The position numbers were made by a program, and so were the translations under genes. Of a stretch of 64,000 nucleotides of DNA, positions 1 to 8,663 are shown one piece after another. Origin of the DNA: UBA6522 sp965221035 (lineage in GTDB: Bacteria; Pseudomonadota; Gammaproteobacteria; Steroidobacterales; Rariloculaceae); NCBI GenBank assembly GCA_965221035.1, contig OZ244860.1, positions 1,674,001-1,738,000 of the forward strand, written 5' to 3'. Every line of letters starts with the position of its first letter. Positions within the stretch are counted from its first letter, which is position 1. Under the pieces are notes generated by a model. That model had not been told where the DNA came from, ran no database searches, and saw nothing but the letters and a program-made list of their open reading frames with translations.

Positions 1-2049
1 ACTGGTGCATGGAAAAAAGCAGTCGACCTTCATGGTCATGCCCGTGTCGTTCATGCCGTAATCGTCGACGATGATGTCGAATGCCACCGCGCCCGCCGCG
101 AACGCGGTCATGTCCACACCGCTGGAACTCTGGATGAACCACACGCCGAAGGCGCCGCTGTCGTTGAACGTGACGTCGATCACCTTGCCGCGTTCGGGGT
201 CCACGTCGTCGATGATCGCCCAATTGGCCTTGTTGGCCGGATTGGCCGGGTCGGTGTAGTCGGAGAACCCGGAACCGGAATCGGAGCCCGCGATGCCGAC
301 GTTCCACACCGCCCTGTTGACGGCGTCGTCGAACACGACGAAGTCGGGCAGCCGCTTGGTGCGCAATCTGGCGTTGCAGGTACCGACGATGTAGCACGCG
401 TTGGAGATTCGGATATTGTCCAGGTGGACATCGGCGGCCCCGCCGACCACCTCGAAAACGAATGGGTTGACGACATTGGCCAGATCGACACCCATTCCTC
501 CGCAGCATTCGGCTCCGGGATTGGCCACCAGGTCGTCGAATTTGACCGAGTAGGTCTTCCATCCGCCCATCCGCAACTGGGACGATGGCAGCGCCACTTC
601 GCCCAGGTTTGGCCAGCCGCTGTCGAGCTTGACCAGCAGCGTGGTGGACGGATCGACGGAGTTGACGCGCATGTCGAAGACGATCTCCCCGACCGAGTTT
701 CCACCGGAAAAATCGAATCCGGTGTCGAGGATCTCGTGGGCGCTCAGGTCCTCCGAGGTCAGATAGGCATTGGCCACATTGCCGGCGACGGCGAAATGCC
801 ACACCGTGTTAGTGCCATCATCCGGGTCGACGGCCGCCGGGTCGTTGGTCACCACAGCGCCGTCGCCGATAAAGCCGCCTACACCCAGCGTGTTGGTGGC
901 CTCCTCTTCTCCGACGTTCAGCGTAATGGCTTCGGGGCCGTCGGTGTAAAGCCCAAGGTTGCTGATGAAGGGACTGGCGGTCTCGACATCCTGCAGCGGT
1001 CCGCCGTCAAGATCCTCCAGCGGAACCACGCCGGGGTCCGCCGTGCCGCAGCCCTGTCCGGTTTCCTGGTTGCCGTTGGCGCATTCATAGACGCGCACGT
1101 AGTCGATCTCGAACGTCTGGGGGAACACGGTCGAGGCATCCGGCCGACCGACGGGGTTGCCGCCGATGGCGAAGTTCAGCAGCAGATGGAAGGGCTGATC
1201 GAAAGGCGCACCCTCCGGGCCCAGGGTGTAGGTGCCGAACGGATCGTAGAGTCCGTCTTCATCGGCAGGGTAGTACGTGTACCAGTTGTCCGAAGTCTGG
1301 GTCTGGAAGTGGGTGTCGTCGATATAGAATCTCAGTCGGTCCCGTTCCCACTCGAGCGCGTAGACGTGGAAATTGACGTCCGCGCTGGCGGCCAGCTCGG
1401 TACGGGACGAGGTGCCATTGAACGGAGGGATCGGCAGGCCATAATGGGTAGTGCTGGACGTCGAGAAATTTCCGCCGACGCCGTAATTGAACCCCTCCAT
1501 GATGTCGATCTCGCCCCCCCAGGGCCAGGGCCCGTAGATCTCCTGGTTGCTGTGGAGCATCCAGATCGCAGGCCATATGCCCTGCCCGCTGGGAATGCGG
1601 GCGCGCACCTCGACGCGGCCGTAGCGAAAATCGAACTTCCCGAGCGTGTTGATGCGGGCGGAGGTGTAGCTGCCGTCGGCCTCCCGGCGGCCGGTGATGT
1701 TCAGCACGCCGTTGGCGACCGAGATGTTGTCTGCGCTGTAGTGCTGCAGTTCGTTGTTGCCCCAACCGCAGAGATCGGGACAACCGTCACCAGTCTGGAT
1801 GTTCCATTTCGAGGAGTCCAGCGTGCTGCCGTCGAAATTGTCCTCGAACGCGATCTGCCATTCCACCGCGGGCGGCAAGTGGTCGCCATCGGGCGGATCA
1901 GGATCAACTCCACCGCAACCTGATATTGTTCCAATACCCGCAAGGGCCGCCAACAAGTGACGCGGTCCAACGGAAATTTGGGCCGCATGAATTGGGCGCG
2001 TCGGCGTCGACGCACCGGTGACGGCACCTGCGGGTGTTGGCTTGATCAT
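1..2049 (-). CDS. GH16 laminarinase-like beta-glucanase lipoprotein (3' end beyond the window)
   Basis: A secreted endo-beta-1,3(4)-glucanase of glycoside hydrolase family 16, expected to cut laminarin-type glucans at the cell surface. The frame is open for 683 codons and runs off the left edge. The N-terminus has a hydrophobic stretch ending in a lipobox-like ISGC (Cys about residue 45), so a lipid-anchored protein is likely. The family catalytic signature EIDIME lies at residues 180-185 (E180 nucleophile, D182, E185 acid/base), preceded by GIWPAIWML. After the catalytic domain, which ends near FEIDYVRVYE, two further beta-rich modules follow that may bind carbohydrate; I cannot assign their CBM family. 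The ATG was chosen because a GGAGG lies about 8 nt upstream. A perfect 14-bp palindrome lies roughly 95 nt before the start. It is divergent from cysH. Confidence 0.88.
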   Translation of the reverse strand, partial: MIKPTPAGAVTGASTPTRPIHAAQISVGPRHLLAALAGIGTISGCGGVDPDPPDGDHLPPAVEWQIAFEDNFDGSTLDSSKWNIQTGDGCPDLCGWGNNELQHYSADNISVANGVLNITGRREADGSYTSARINTLGKFDFRYGRVEVRARIPSGQGIWPAIWMLHSNQEIYGPWPWGGEIDIMEGFNYGVGGNFSTSSTTHYGLPIPPFNGTSSRTELAASADVNFHVYALEWERDRLRFYIDDTHFQTQTSDNWYTYYPADEDGLYDPFGTYTLGPEGAPFDQPFHLLLNFAIGGNPVGRPDASTVFPQTFEIDYVRVYECANGNQETGQGCGTADPGVVPLEDLDGGPLQDVETASPFISNLGLYTDGPEAITLNVGEEEATNTLGVGGFIGDGAVVTNDPAAVDPDDGTNTVWHFAVAGNVANAYLTSEDLSAHEILDTGFDFSGGNSVGEIVFDMRVNSVDPSTTLLVKLDSGWPNLGEVALPSSQLRMGGWKTYSVKFDDLVANPGAECCGGMGVDLANVVNPFVFEVVGGAADVHLDNIRISNACYIVGTCNARLRTKRLPDFVVFDDAVNRAVWNVGIAGSDSGSGFSDYTDPANPANKANWAIIDDVDPERGKVIDVTFNDSGAFGVWFIQSSSGVDMTAFAAGAVAFDIIVDDYGMNDTGMTMKVDCFFPCTS

Positions 2050-2140
2050 GCGAAATACCTCCGTGAGCGAAGACATGCCGTTGCGCTCCCTGGCCCCCAT
2101 TGGAATGGGGACGTACACACGCCTTCGGCTCCATTGACGA

Positions 2141-2154
2141 TGACACCGGTGTCA
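2141..2154. promoter_or_regulatory. LacI-type palindromic operator candidate upstream of GH16
   Basis: TGACACCGGTGTCA is a perfect 14-bp palindrome about 92 nt upstream of the GH16 start codon. Its size and CCGG centre look like LacI-family operators that control sugar-utilisation genes. No LacI gene is in the window, so the regulator is unknown. Confidence 0.55.
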
Positions 2155-2205
2155 AACTGTATTCGGGTGCCGAGGGGATGTCAATTTGAATGTTTGGTCG
2201 ACAGC

Positions 2206-2295
2206 TCGTGGCCCACGCGCGCACCGAGGCGAAGACGACGGGCGTGATTACCGAGCAGGGGTCGGTTCGTGGCCCACGCGCGCACCGAGGCGAAG
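2206..2295. repeat. Pair of 29-bp direct repeats between GH16 and cysH
   Basis: An identical 29-bp sequence beginning TCGTGGCCCACGCGCGCACC occurs at 2206-2234 and 2267-2295, a period of 61 bp. It lies in the 349-bp intergenic region 2050-2398, which otherwise holds the palindrome at 2141-2154 and presumably the promoters of GH16 and cysH. The role is unknown. Confidence 0.7.
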
Positions 2296-2398
2296 TCGCG
2301 CCGCATATTCGCCTTCGGCATGGAAACATGAATTCTTTGTCGTTCTGCCGCAGTCGCACATGCCTTACTGTCGCATTCCCAGCAGCAGGGTGAACCAG

Positions 2399-3169
2399 AT
2401 GAACGCCGCCGCCGAAGAACTTTCCCCCTCCGACCAACTTCCGGTCGCCCTCGACGAAGAACAGAGCCAGATGGCCGCGCTGGCCCACTGCGAACAGGCG
2501 TTTTCCCGCTTGTCGGCCGAGAAACGCGTGCAATGGTCTTTGGAGCGGCTTCCCGGGAACCACGTACTGAGTTCGAGCTTCGGCGCCCAGGCTGCCGTCT
2601 CGCTGCACCTGCTCACTCAGGCCAACCCGGAGATTCCGGTCATCTTCATCGACACCGGCTACCTGTTCGCAGAGACCTATCGGTTCGTGGATCAACTGCG
2701 CGCACGGCTGAACCTGAATCTGAAGGTCTATCGTAGCGAACAGTCACCCGCCTGGCAGGAAGCCCGATTCGGCAACCGCTGGGAACAAGGACTCGAAGGT
2801 ATCGAAGCCTACAACCAGACCAACAAGGTCGAGCCCATGCGCCGCGCCCTGCGGGAGATGCGGGCCGGTACCTGGTTTGCCGGCCTTCGACGCCGTCAGG
2901 CACGCAGCAGGGAACGCATCCCGTTCCTTGAACTATCCGGCGAACGCTGGAAGGTCCACCCCATCGCCGACTGGACTGATCGCGATGTGGGCCGCTATCT
3001 GCGCAAGCACAACCTTCCCTACCATCCGCTGTGGGACAAGGGCTTTGTTTCCATCGGAGATTGGCATTCAACACGACCGGTCCACGAGGTGGAGCATGTC
3101 GACGAGACCCGTTTTCGCGGCTTGAAGCGCGAATGCGGCCTGCACGAAATCGATCTGGCGCACGTCTGA
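2399..3169 (+). CDS. cysH: Phosphoadenosine phosphosulfate (PAPS) reductase
   Basis: Reduces 3'-phosphoadenylyl sulfate to sulfite with thioredoxin in assimilatory sulfate reduction; cytoplasmic. 256 aa, close to the E. coli-type enzyme. Visible motifs are SSSFGAQAAV (nucleotide-binding loop), IDTGYLFAETY, the substrate-binding ADWTDRDVGRYL, and the C-terminal KRECGLHE box with the single redox Cys. There are no plant/Bacillus-type CC pairs for an Fe-S cluster, so PAPS rather than APS is the likely substrate. The ATG at 2399 was chosen because it follows CAGGGTGA and starts the conserved part; the frame is open further upstream without support. cysB and cysG lie just downstream, interrupted by a toxin-antitoxin module. 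Confidence 0.94.
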   Translation: MNAAAEELSPSDQLPVALDEEQSQMAALAHCEQAFSRLSAEKRVQWSLERLPGNHVLSSSFGAQAAVSLHLLTQANPEIPVIFIDTGYLFAETYRFVDQLRARLNLNLKVYRSEQSPAWQEARFGNRWEQGLEGIEAYNQTNKVEPMRRALREMRAGTWFAGLRRRQARSRERIPFLELSGERWKVHPIADWTDRDVGRYLRKHNLPYHPLWDKGFVSIGDWHSTRPVHEVEHVDETRFRGLKRECGLHEIDLAHV

Positions 3170-3244
3170 CCTGCGCCGGGATACACATGCGCCGACCCCC
3201 GAGTTCCCGGCCGCCTTTGCGGCGAGCGCAGGCGGGCCAGGAGA

Positions 3245-3679
3245 TCAGCCCTGCAGGTCCGCAAATGGGTTGTGCAGTCTGACCGTCTCGATCACTTGTC
3301 CTGATTTCATGTCCTCCGTATGCAGCCTTGCGCAGGTGCCCACCAATGCTGCACGGACAATCAAGCCATCCCAGAACGACAATCCGTGCAACCGCTGCAA
3401 GTCGATCGCGGCGAGGACATCCGTTGAGTCGAGCGCGATGACGTCGAACTGGATGTAATGGATGATTCGCGCCTTTGCCGCTTCGCTCGACATGGACAGC
3501 TTGCGGGTCGCCGCAGAATAAAACTCCTGCAATACCTGAAGCGATATCACGCCTCTCTGATCGCGCATGAGCCGCACGATCAGGTCGCGGGCAGCAGCTT
3601 GTTTGGCGACATCGCGGCCGTCGTGCGCGTATACAAGGACGTTTGTATCGATGAACTCACGCACAAGTACGGAATTCAC
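3245..3679 (-). CDS. PIN-domain ribonuclease toxin, VapC family
   Basis: Probable toxin of a type II toxin-antitoxin module; PIN-domain proteins are Mg-dependent RNases that cut tRNA or rRNA. 144 aa. The N-terminal FIDTNVLVYAHD carries the first catalytic Asp, FYSAATRK the conserved Glu region (LQEF), and LSFWDGLIVRAAL the later acidic residue; TEDM near the end supplies the last one. The GTG start at 3679 overlaps the antitoxin stop by four bases (GTGA), which indicates translational coupling. It sits between cysH and cysB on the opposite strand to cysH, as if inserted in the sulfur gene cluster. Confidence 0.85.
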   Translation of the reverse strand: MNSVLVREFIDTNVLVYAHDGRDVAKQAAARDLIVRLMRDQRGVISLQVLQEFYSAATRKLSMSSEAAKARIIHYIQFDVIALDSTDVLAAIDLQRLHGLSFWDGLIVRAALVGTCARLHTEDMKSGQVIETVRLHNPFADLQG

Positions 3680-3900
3680 GTACGCTGATGAAGTTCTTCA
3701 CGTGTCCAGGGCCCGGCTGAAGCAAAGTTTTCCTCGACCCACAGCGCCTGAAGCTCCTTCAGCTTTTTCTCCGGGTTCTCTCGCTGAGTCAATTGATGCA
3801 GGTAGTCGCGAACGAGTTGATTCAGGCTCGTTCCTCTAAGCGCGGCTATTCTTCGCGCCTCGGCGACCACCTGCTCGTTCACGGATAGCGTGATATTCAT
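3676..3900 (-). CDS. Ribbon-helix-helix antitoxin, VapB-like
   Basis: 74 aa partner of the downstream PIN toxin, upstream and overlapping by four bases, the usual antitoxin-first order. MNITLSVNEQVVAEARRIA is a ribbon strand plus helix typical of RHH DNA-binding antitoxins, followed by SLNQLVRDYLHQL. The C-terminal half (KELQALWVEENF) probably wraps the toxin. An in-frame ATG three codons further upstream (3909) is also possible. The start region overlaps a 19-bp palindrome, consistent with autorepression by the TA complex. Confidence 0.8.
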   Translation of the reverse strand: MNITLSVNEQVVAEARRIAALRGTSLNQLVRDYLHQLTQRENPEKKLKELQALWVEENFASAGPWTREELHQRT

Positions 3901-3901
3901 G

Positions 3902-3920
3902 GCGCACATATTATGTGCGC
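3902..3920. promoter_or_regulatory. Palindromic operator candidate of the VapBC-like module
   Basis: GCGCACATATTATGTGCGC has 9-bp perfect arms around a single T, directly at the 5' end of the antitoxin gene. This is the place where RHH antitoxin/toxin complexes bind to repress their own promoter. Confidence 0.6.
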
Positions 3921-4006
3921 ACTTAGTACGTGTCAATTCGGCCCATCCGGTTCGGCCCATCCGGTTCGCGGCCCGGACCTCGAACCGCTGTCCGTACCGC
4001 CCACCC

Positions 4007-5017
4007 CTACGCCGCGGCCGCCGTATCGTCCTCGCAACCGCCGCGTTCCGGCAGCAACACATCGCCGATCAACTCGTCCACTTGCGACTGGCTCTCCAAT
4101 GCGGCGGCATCGCGAATCATCCGGCGCGAGTACCACGGCGCGAACAGGTGGATGAAGTCCTCCATGTAGCTGCGCAACACACGGTCCCGCGGAAAACCGA
4201 GCCAGGTGGTGATCCTCGGAAACAGCCCCTTGGCGTCGATGGCCTTGAGATCCTCCTGGTCCTTGCACTCGTAGGCCATGGAAGCAAGCACGCCGACGCC
4301 CATCCCCATGCGCACATAGGTCTTGATGATGTCGGCATCCCGTGCCGTGAACACTACGCGGAAGTCGAGATTCCGGTCGGCGAAGGCGCGCTTGAACGAG
4401 GATTCGCCGGTGAGGCTGAACACGTAGGTCACCAACGGGTAGGCGGCAAGAGTCTCAAGGTCCAGCGGCTTCGCGCCGCGGCCCAGCGGATGCTGCTTGG
4501 GCACGAGGACGATACGGTGCCAATGGTAGATCGGCAACAGGGTGAGATCGGCAAACATCCCCTCGGCGCCGCTGGCGATGGCAAAGTCCACCTGCTGGTT
4601 GGCGACCAGTTCGGCAATCTGTTCGGAGGTGCCCTGGTGCAACTCCAGGTCCACTCGCGGATACCGGCTCCGGAAGGTCTTGATGACCTCCGGCAGGACG
4701 TATCGCGCCTGGGTATGCGTGGTTGCGATGGAGAGCCTGCCTTCCTGCTCCGCGGTGAGATCGCTGGCGAGACTGGAAATGTTGTCCACCTCGCGAAGAA
4801 TCTTCCGGGCGCGCTCGATGACCTGCTGTCCCGCCGGCGTGATCGCGGCGAGGCTCTTGCCCTTGCGGGTAAAGAGCTGCATGCCCAGCTCGGCCTCCAA
4901 CTGCTTCAACTGCTTGCTGATGCCGGGCTGGCTGGTGTAAAGGCGTTCCGCCGCGGCGGTGATGTTCAATCCGCTGTCGGCGATTCCGATCAGGTATTTC
5001 AGTTGCTTCAGGGTCAC
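4007..5017 (-). CDS. cysB: LysR-family sulfur regulator CysB
   Basis: Transcriptional regulator of cysteine and sulfate assimilation genes. 336 aa, slightly longer than E. coli CysB. The N-terminal winged HTH is plain: MTLKQLKYLIGIADSGLNIT, then AAAERLYTSQPGISKQLKQL. The effector domain contains TTHTQARYVLPEVIKTF, a CysB/Cbl hallmark, and GMGVGVLASMAYE. The family responds to N-acetylserine and sulfide or thiosulfate (family knowledge). It is divergent from cysG and on the opposite strand to cysH, so shared control of both neighbours is likely. Confidence 0.92.
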   Translation of the reverse strand: MTLKQLKYLIGIADSGLNITAAAERLYTSQPGISKQLKQLEAELGMQLFTRKGKSLAAITPAGQQVIERARKILREVDNISSLASDLTAEQEGRLSIATTHTQARYVLPEVIKTFRSRYPRVDLELHQGTSEQIAELVANQQVDFAIASGAEGMFADLTLLPIYHWHRIVLVPKQHPLGRGAKPLDLETLAAYPLVTYVFSLTGESSFKRAFADRNLDFRVVFTARDADIIKTYVRMGMGVGVLASMAYECKDQEDLKAIDAKGLFPRITTWLGFPRDRVLRSYMEDFIHLFAPWYSRRMIRDAAALESQSQVDELIGDVLLPERGGCEDDTAAAA

Positions 5018-5283
5018 GTCGATTGCATGCCGACGACTTGTCCTTAAGTGAATTTTACCTGCTTCGCCCGCCGATTATCCGCAGGTGGGCGAATTTGACC
5101 TTGGTAACCGGTACTTCGCCGAGTGGCGCGGGCCGCAATCCAAACTGGCGAAACCGCACATCGAACGGCAATTTCAGAAATAGCAAATTCCAGCGCCTGC
5201 CGGTAATATCGGAGCGCCCCACCATCGACAGGCGCGCGCCTTGCCCGCAGCAATCCGGCATATCTCCGTGCCCCCCCAACATC

Positions 5284-6684
5284 ATGCGGCACTTCCCGTT
5301 CTTCGCCCGGCTTGACGGTCGCCGCTGTCTGGTTGTCGGTGGCGGCGAGGTGGGCGCGCGCAAGGTGCGGCTGCTGCTGTCGGCAGGCGCGGATGTGACC
5401 GTGGCCGGCCCCGCGCTCACCGACGAGTTGACGAAGCTGCGGGACGACGGGACGATCCGCCATCTTCGCGGCGAGTACGCGCCAGGGGACATCGACCCCT
5501 ACTGGTTGATTGTCGCGGCCACCTCCGACCGGGAGACGAACGCGACCGTCGCCCGCGCCGCCGAAGCCGCCAAGCGGTTCTGCAACGTGGTGGACGACCC
5601 GGAGCTGGGCAATTTCATCATGCCGGCGATTGTCGATCGGGCGCCGGTGACGGTGGCGGTTTCCACGGGTGGCAGTTCGCCGGTGCTCGCACGGTGGTTG
5701 AAGGGCCGCATCGAGTCCATGCTGCCCTTGGGCCTCGGGGCGTTCGCGCGCCTCGCCGGACGCTGGCGGTCGCGGGTCCGCGACCGCATCGGCGATCTCG
5801 ACCAGCGGCGCCGCTTTTGGGAGCTTGTGCTCGAGAGCCGGGTACCCGAATCGGTCTTTGCGGGCCGGGAGGCGGAGGCCGAATCGACGTTGGACCGGTT
5901 GCTATCCCAGTGGCACGTCGAGAATCCCGGTAGAACGGGTGAAGCCTACCTGGTGGGCGCCGGCCCCGGCAGGGCCGACCTGATCACGCTGCGGGGACGA
6001 CAGTTGCTGAGCCAGGCCGAGGTGGTGCTCTATGATCGGCTGGTGGGCGGAGAAGTACTGGAGTTCGCACGCCGGGACGCGGAGTTGATATCGGTGGCCA
6101 AGACGCCGCGCAAGCCGTCCATCAAGCAACCCGACATCAATGCGCTGCTGATTCGCCACGTACTCGCCGGCAAGCGCGTCTGCCGGCTGAAAGGCGGCGA
6201 TCCGATGATCTTCGGACGCGGTGGCGAGGAAGTCGAGGCACTCGTCGAGGCCGGGCTGCCCTTCCAGGTCGTACCCGGCGTATCGGCCGCCCAGGCCTGC
6301 GCCTGCTACGCGGGCATCCCGCTGACGCATCGCGGCGCCGCGCAGTCCGTGGTCCTGACCACCGGACATACTGAACGGGGCATCGCCGAGGTGTCGGCGT
6401 TCGCCCCCGGACAGACGCTGGCCCTTTACATGGGGGTTGCCAAGTATTCCGTCATCGCCGAACGCCTGATAGAGCGGGGTTACGATCGGCAGACGCCCGT
6501 AGCCGTGGTGGAACGGGGAACAACGGAGGATCAGCGGGTCATCAGCACTGAACTTGAGAAGCTGGGCGTCGCGGCCGAGGCGCACTCCGTCGAGTCCCCG
6601 GCGCTGCTCATCGTCGGCGAAACAAGCCGCTTTGCCCGAGACCACGGTTGGTTCGTACCCGACCGTCTCATCACTTTTCCCTAG
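5284..6684 (+). CDS. cysG: Siroheme synthase (uroporphyrinogen-III methyltransferase / precorrin-2 dehydrogenase / ferrochelatase)
   Basis: Trifunctional enzyme making siroheme for sulfite reductase. 466 aa, the usual length for CysG. The N-terminal dehydrogenase/ferrochelatase part starts MRHFPFFARLDGRRCLVVGG with a Rossmann GGGEVGARK loop. The C-terminal SUMT part has VGAGPGRADLITLRG (SAM site), LYDRLV, RLKGGDPMIFGRGGEE, VPGVSAAQACACYAGIPLTHR and AVVERGTTEDQRV. The ATG at 5284 was picked because it begins the domain exactly; the frame is open for 87 more codons upstream without homology. Divergent from cysB across about 266 bp, which contains an imperfect stem-loop (TTCGCCC...GGGCGAA, about 5064-5094). 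Confidence 0.94.
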   Translation: MRHFPFFARLDGRRCLVVGGGEVGARKVRLLLSAGADVTVAGPALTDELTKLRDDGTIRHLRGEYAPGDIDPYWLIVAATSDRETNATVARAAEAAKRFCNVVDDPELGNFIMPAIVDRAPVTVAVSTGGSSPVLARWLKGRIESMLPLGLGAFARLAGRWRSRVRDRIGDLDQRRRFWELVLESRVPESVFAGREAEAESTLDRLLSQWHVENPGRTGEAYLVGAGPGRADLITLRGRQLLSQAEVVLYDRLVGGEVLEFARRDAELISVAKTPRKPSIKQPDINALLIRHVLAGKRVCRLKGGDPMIFGRGGEEVEALVEAGLPFQVVPGVSAAQACACYAGIPLTHRGAAQSVVLTTGHTERGIAEVSAFAPGQTLALYMGVAKYSVIAERLIERGYDRQTPVAVVERGTTEDQRVISTELEKLGVAAEAHSVESPALLIVGETSRFARDHGWFVPDRLITFP

Positions 6685-6698
6685 CCACGGAGGCTTGC

Positions 6699-7955
6699 AT
6701 GCTGACATTCGCCATAGCCGTTGCGCTGGCGCTCGTGGGTTCCTTCCTGTGTTCGATCATGGAGTCCGTGCTGCTCTCCATCGGAAATGCCGATGTGGAG
6801 GCGCTGGCGAAGGCCGGCAAGCGCTCCGGGCGTCTCCTGAAGCGCTTCAAGCGGGGCATCGACGTTCCCATCGCGGCGATCCTGATCGTCAACACGGTGG
6901 CACACACGGTAGGCGCCGCCGTCGCCGGCGCAAGCTACGAGAACGTTTTCGCGGCTGAGACACTCTGGGTGTTCACGGTCGTATTCACCATTTCGGTGCT
7001 GCTGCTGACCGAGATCATTCCGAAAACCCTCGGGGTGACCTACTCCAGGGAACTGGCGAGCCCAGTCGCGTGGGGCATCCACTTCCTGAGCGTGTCGCTG
7101 CGTCCGCTGGTGGCACTGAGCGAACTGATTTCCAGGTCCCTGCGTCCGGACAAGAAACGCCTGAGCACGTCGGCCGAAGAAATACGGCTATTGGCGGGGC
7201 TCGCGCGAAGCGAGGGAGCCTTCGGCGCCAGAACCGCGAGCATGATCGTCGGTGCCACACGGCTGACGCAGCTCTGCGCCTACGAGGCCATGGTGCCGCG
7301 GCAGAACGTACAGTTCATTTCCGGAGAGCGGACCTTGGAGGAAAATGTCGAAATCATCCGCGAATCGGGACACAGCCGGCTACCCTTCTCCCCCACGGAC
7401 GACCTGGACCACGTGACCGGAATCGTGCTGACCCGGGAATTGCTCTTTCACATCCATGCGCATCCGGGAAAAGACATCGATTGGAGCGCCCTGGTGCGCC
7501 AGGCCCTGACGATTCCGGAGACCCGTTCGCTGGACAGCCTGCTACGCGCCTTTCAGGAATCCAGGAACCACATGGCCATCGTCGTGGACGAGTACGGCGG
7601 GGTCGAAGGGATTGTCACGCTGGAGGACATTCTCGAGGAGATCGTCGGCGAGATCGACGACGAGAGCGATCCTCATTCGCAGGAAATGTGGCCCCAGGCC
7701 GACGGATCGCTGATCGTCGCGGCCGCCACCGAAATGAGGAAGGTGGGCGAGCATTTCGGGTTCGAATGGGAGCCGGACGCCGACATCACCAGCCTCGGCG
7801 GCGTAATAACCGAGCAACTCGGCCGCATACCGGTGCGTGGCGATGCAGTCGCCTGGCAGGGGTTCCGCCTGGAGGTGCTGTCCGCCACCGAAAAACGCGC
7901 CGAACGAATCCGCATCACCCCGACCAAGGCCCGTACGCCAATCGATGCTGATTGA
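6699..7955 (+). CDS. CNNM/CBS-domain membrane protein (HlyC/CorC family)
   Basis: Inner-membrane protein of the DUF21-CBS-CorC_HlyC family, whose members are linked to Mg or Co efflux; the substrate here is not known. 418 aa. Residues 1-150 hold hydrophobic helices (MLTFAIAVALALVGSFLCSI, VVFTISVLLLTEIIPKTLG, the second with the DUF21 EIIPKT motif). A CBS pair follows at about 200-320, including NHMAIVVDEYGGVEGIVTLE and DILEEIVGEI, and a C-terminal CorC_HlyC domain at about 335-415 (TSLGGVITEQLGRIPVRGD). A strong CGGAGG lies before the ATG. It may be cotranscribed with cysG (14-bp gap). Confidence 0.88.
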   Translation: MLTFAIAVALALVGSFLCSIMESVLLSIGNADVEALAKAGKRSGRLLKRFKRGIDVPIAAILIVNTVAHTVGAAVAGASYENVFAAETLWVFTVVFTISVLLLTEIIPKTLGVTYSRELASPVAWGIHFLSVSLRPLVALSELISRSLRPDKKRLSTSAEEIRLLAGLARSEGAFGARTASMIVGATRLTQLCAYEAMVPRQNVQFISGERTLEENVEIIRESGHSRLPFSPTDDLDHVTGIVLTRELLFHIHAHPGKDIDWSALVRQALTIPETRSLDSLLRAFQESRNHMAIVVDEYGGVEGIVTLEDILEEIVGEIDDESDPHSQEMWPQADGSLIVAAATEMRKVGEHFGFEWEPDADITSLGGVITEQLGRIPVRGDAVAWQGFRLEVLSATEKRAERIRITPTKARTPIDAD

Positions 7956-7959
7956 TTGT

Positions 7960-7975
7960 GATCAACTAGTTGATC
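7960..7975. promoter_or_regulatory. Perfect palindrome upstream of the second TA module
   Basis: GATCAACTAGTTGATC is a 16-bp perfect palindrome located 12 nt before the antitoxin ATG and just after the stop of the CNNM gene. Its position suits autoregulation by the antitoxin. Confidence 0.6.
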
Positions 7976-7987
7976 TACTATTGGACC

Positions 7988-8236
7988 ATGATGAGAATCA
8001 ACATTGCCGAAGCAAAGGCGCATTTCTCACGCTACATCGAGTCTGTGGAACGGGGCGAGACGGTAACGGTGTGCCGCCGTAATGTGCCAGTTGCGGAGAT
8101 CCGCCCTTTGCCGCAGCGTTTGCGGAACAAGCGCCCGGTAGGTATTGATCGTGGCATGAAGGTCCCTGCAAGCTTCTTCGAGCCGCTGCCCGAAGATGTA
8201 CTTGCCGCCTTCGCAGGCGAAACCGATCCGGCGTGA
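7988..8236 (+). CDS. Antitoxin, Phd/YefM family
   Basis: 82 aa antitoxin of a type II module. MRINIAEAKAHFSRYIESVE, then RGETVTVCRRNVPVAEIRPL, matches the Phd/YefM fold, in which the N-terminal half dimerises and binds DNA and the C-terminus neutralises the toxin. Two adjacent ATG codons (7988 and 7991) could both serve as start. It overlaps the downstream PIN toxin by GTGA, exactly as in the module at 3245-3900, although the antitoxin families differ. Confidence 0.85.
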   Translation: MMRINIAEAKAHFSRYIESVERGETVTVCRRNVPVAEIRPLPQRLRNKRPVGIDRGMKVPASFFEPLPEDVLAAFAGETDPA

Positions 8237-8619
8237 GGCTGCTGCTCGACACGTGCACATTTCTCTGGTTGGCCGCCGACGACCCTCAGCTTTCCGCGAC
8301 GGCCCGAAACTGCTGCCGTGATCCGAACAACGAAGTATTTCTTAGCGCCCTGTGCGCGTGGGAAATCGCAATCAAGTATCGACTTGATCGACTTCCGCTG
8401 CCGGAACCGCCTCACCAATACGTGCCAAGCAGGCGAAAATGGTTGAGACTGCAACCACTTGCCTTCGATGAACAAAGCTCGGTTCACGACGCTTTTCTTC
8501 CGCCCCATCACCGGGATCCCTTTGATCGCGGCCTCATATCTCAGGCAATCCTGAACGGACTGACGATTGTCACACCGGATGCGTTAATCGCCCAATATCC
8601 CGCGCCGGTCCTCTGGTAA
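8233..8619 (+). CDS. PIN-domain toxin (type II TA)
   Basis: 128 aa. RLLLDTCTFLWLAADDPQLS carries the N-terminal catalytic Asp, LSALCAWEIAIKYRLDRL the conserved Glu, HHRDPFDRGLISQA the next Asp and TPDALI the last. These are the features of PhdYeFM-associated PIN toxins, predicted RNases. Start GTG overlaps the antitoxin stop by four bases. Convergent with the peroxiredoxin gene 44 bp downstream. Confidence 0.86.
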   Translation: MRLLLDTCTFLWLAADDPQLSATARNCCRDPNNEVFLSALCAWEIAIKYRLDRLPLPEPPHQYVPSRRKWLRLQPLAFDEQSSVHDAFLPPHHRDPFDRGLISQAILNGLTIVTPDALIAQYPAPVLW

Positions 8620-8663
8620 AGGCGCCGATGCCGGCCCATTGCGGACCCGAGGCCCGGGCGGAG

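Noticed and set aside
424..1923. 499-codon plus-strand frame over the GH16 gene
   Set aside because: The minus strand encodes a well-conserved GH16 catalytic domain with the EIDIME motif over the same bases; the plus frame has no recognisable domain.
5064..5094. Imperfect stem-loop between cysB and cysG as a riboswitch
   Set aside because: A seven-bp stem with a long loop and no recognisable riboswitch core; more likely part of the regulatory region or chance.
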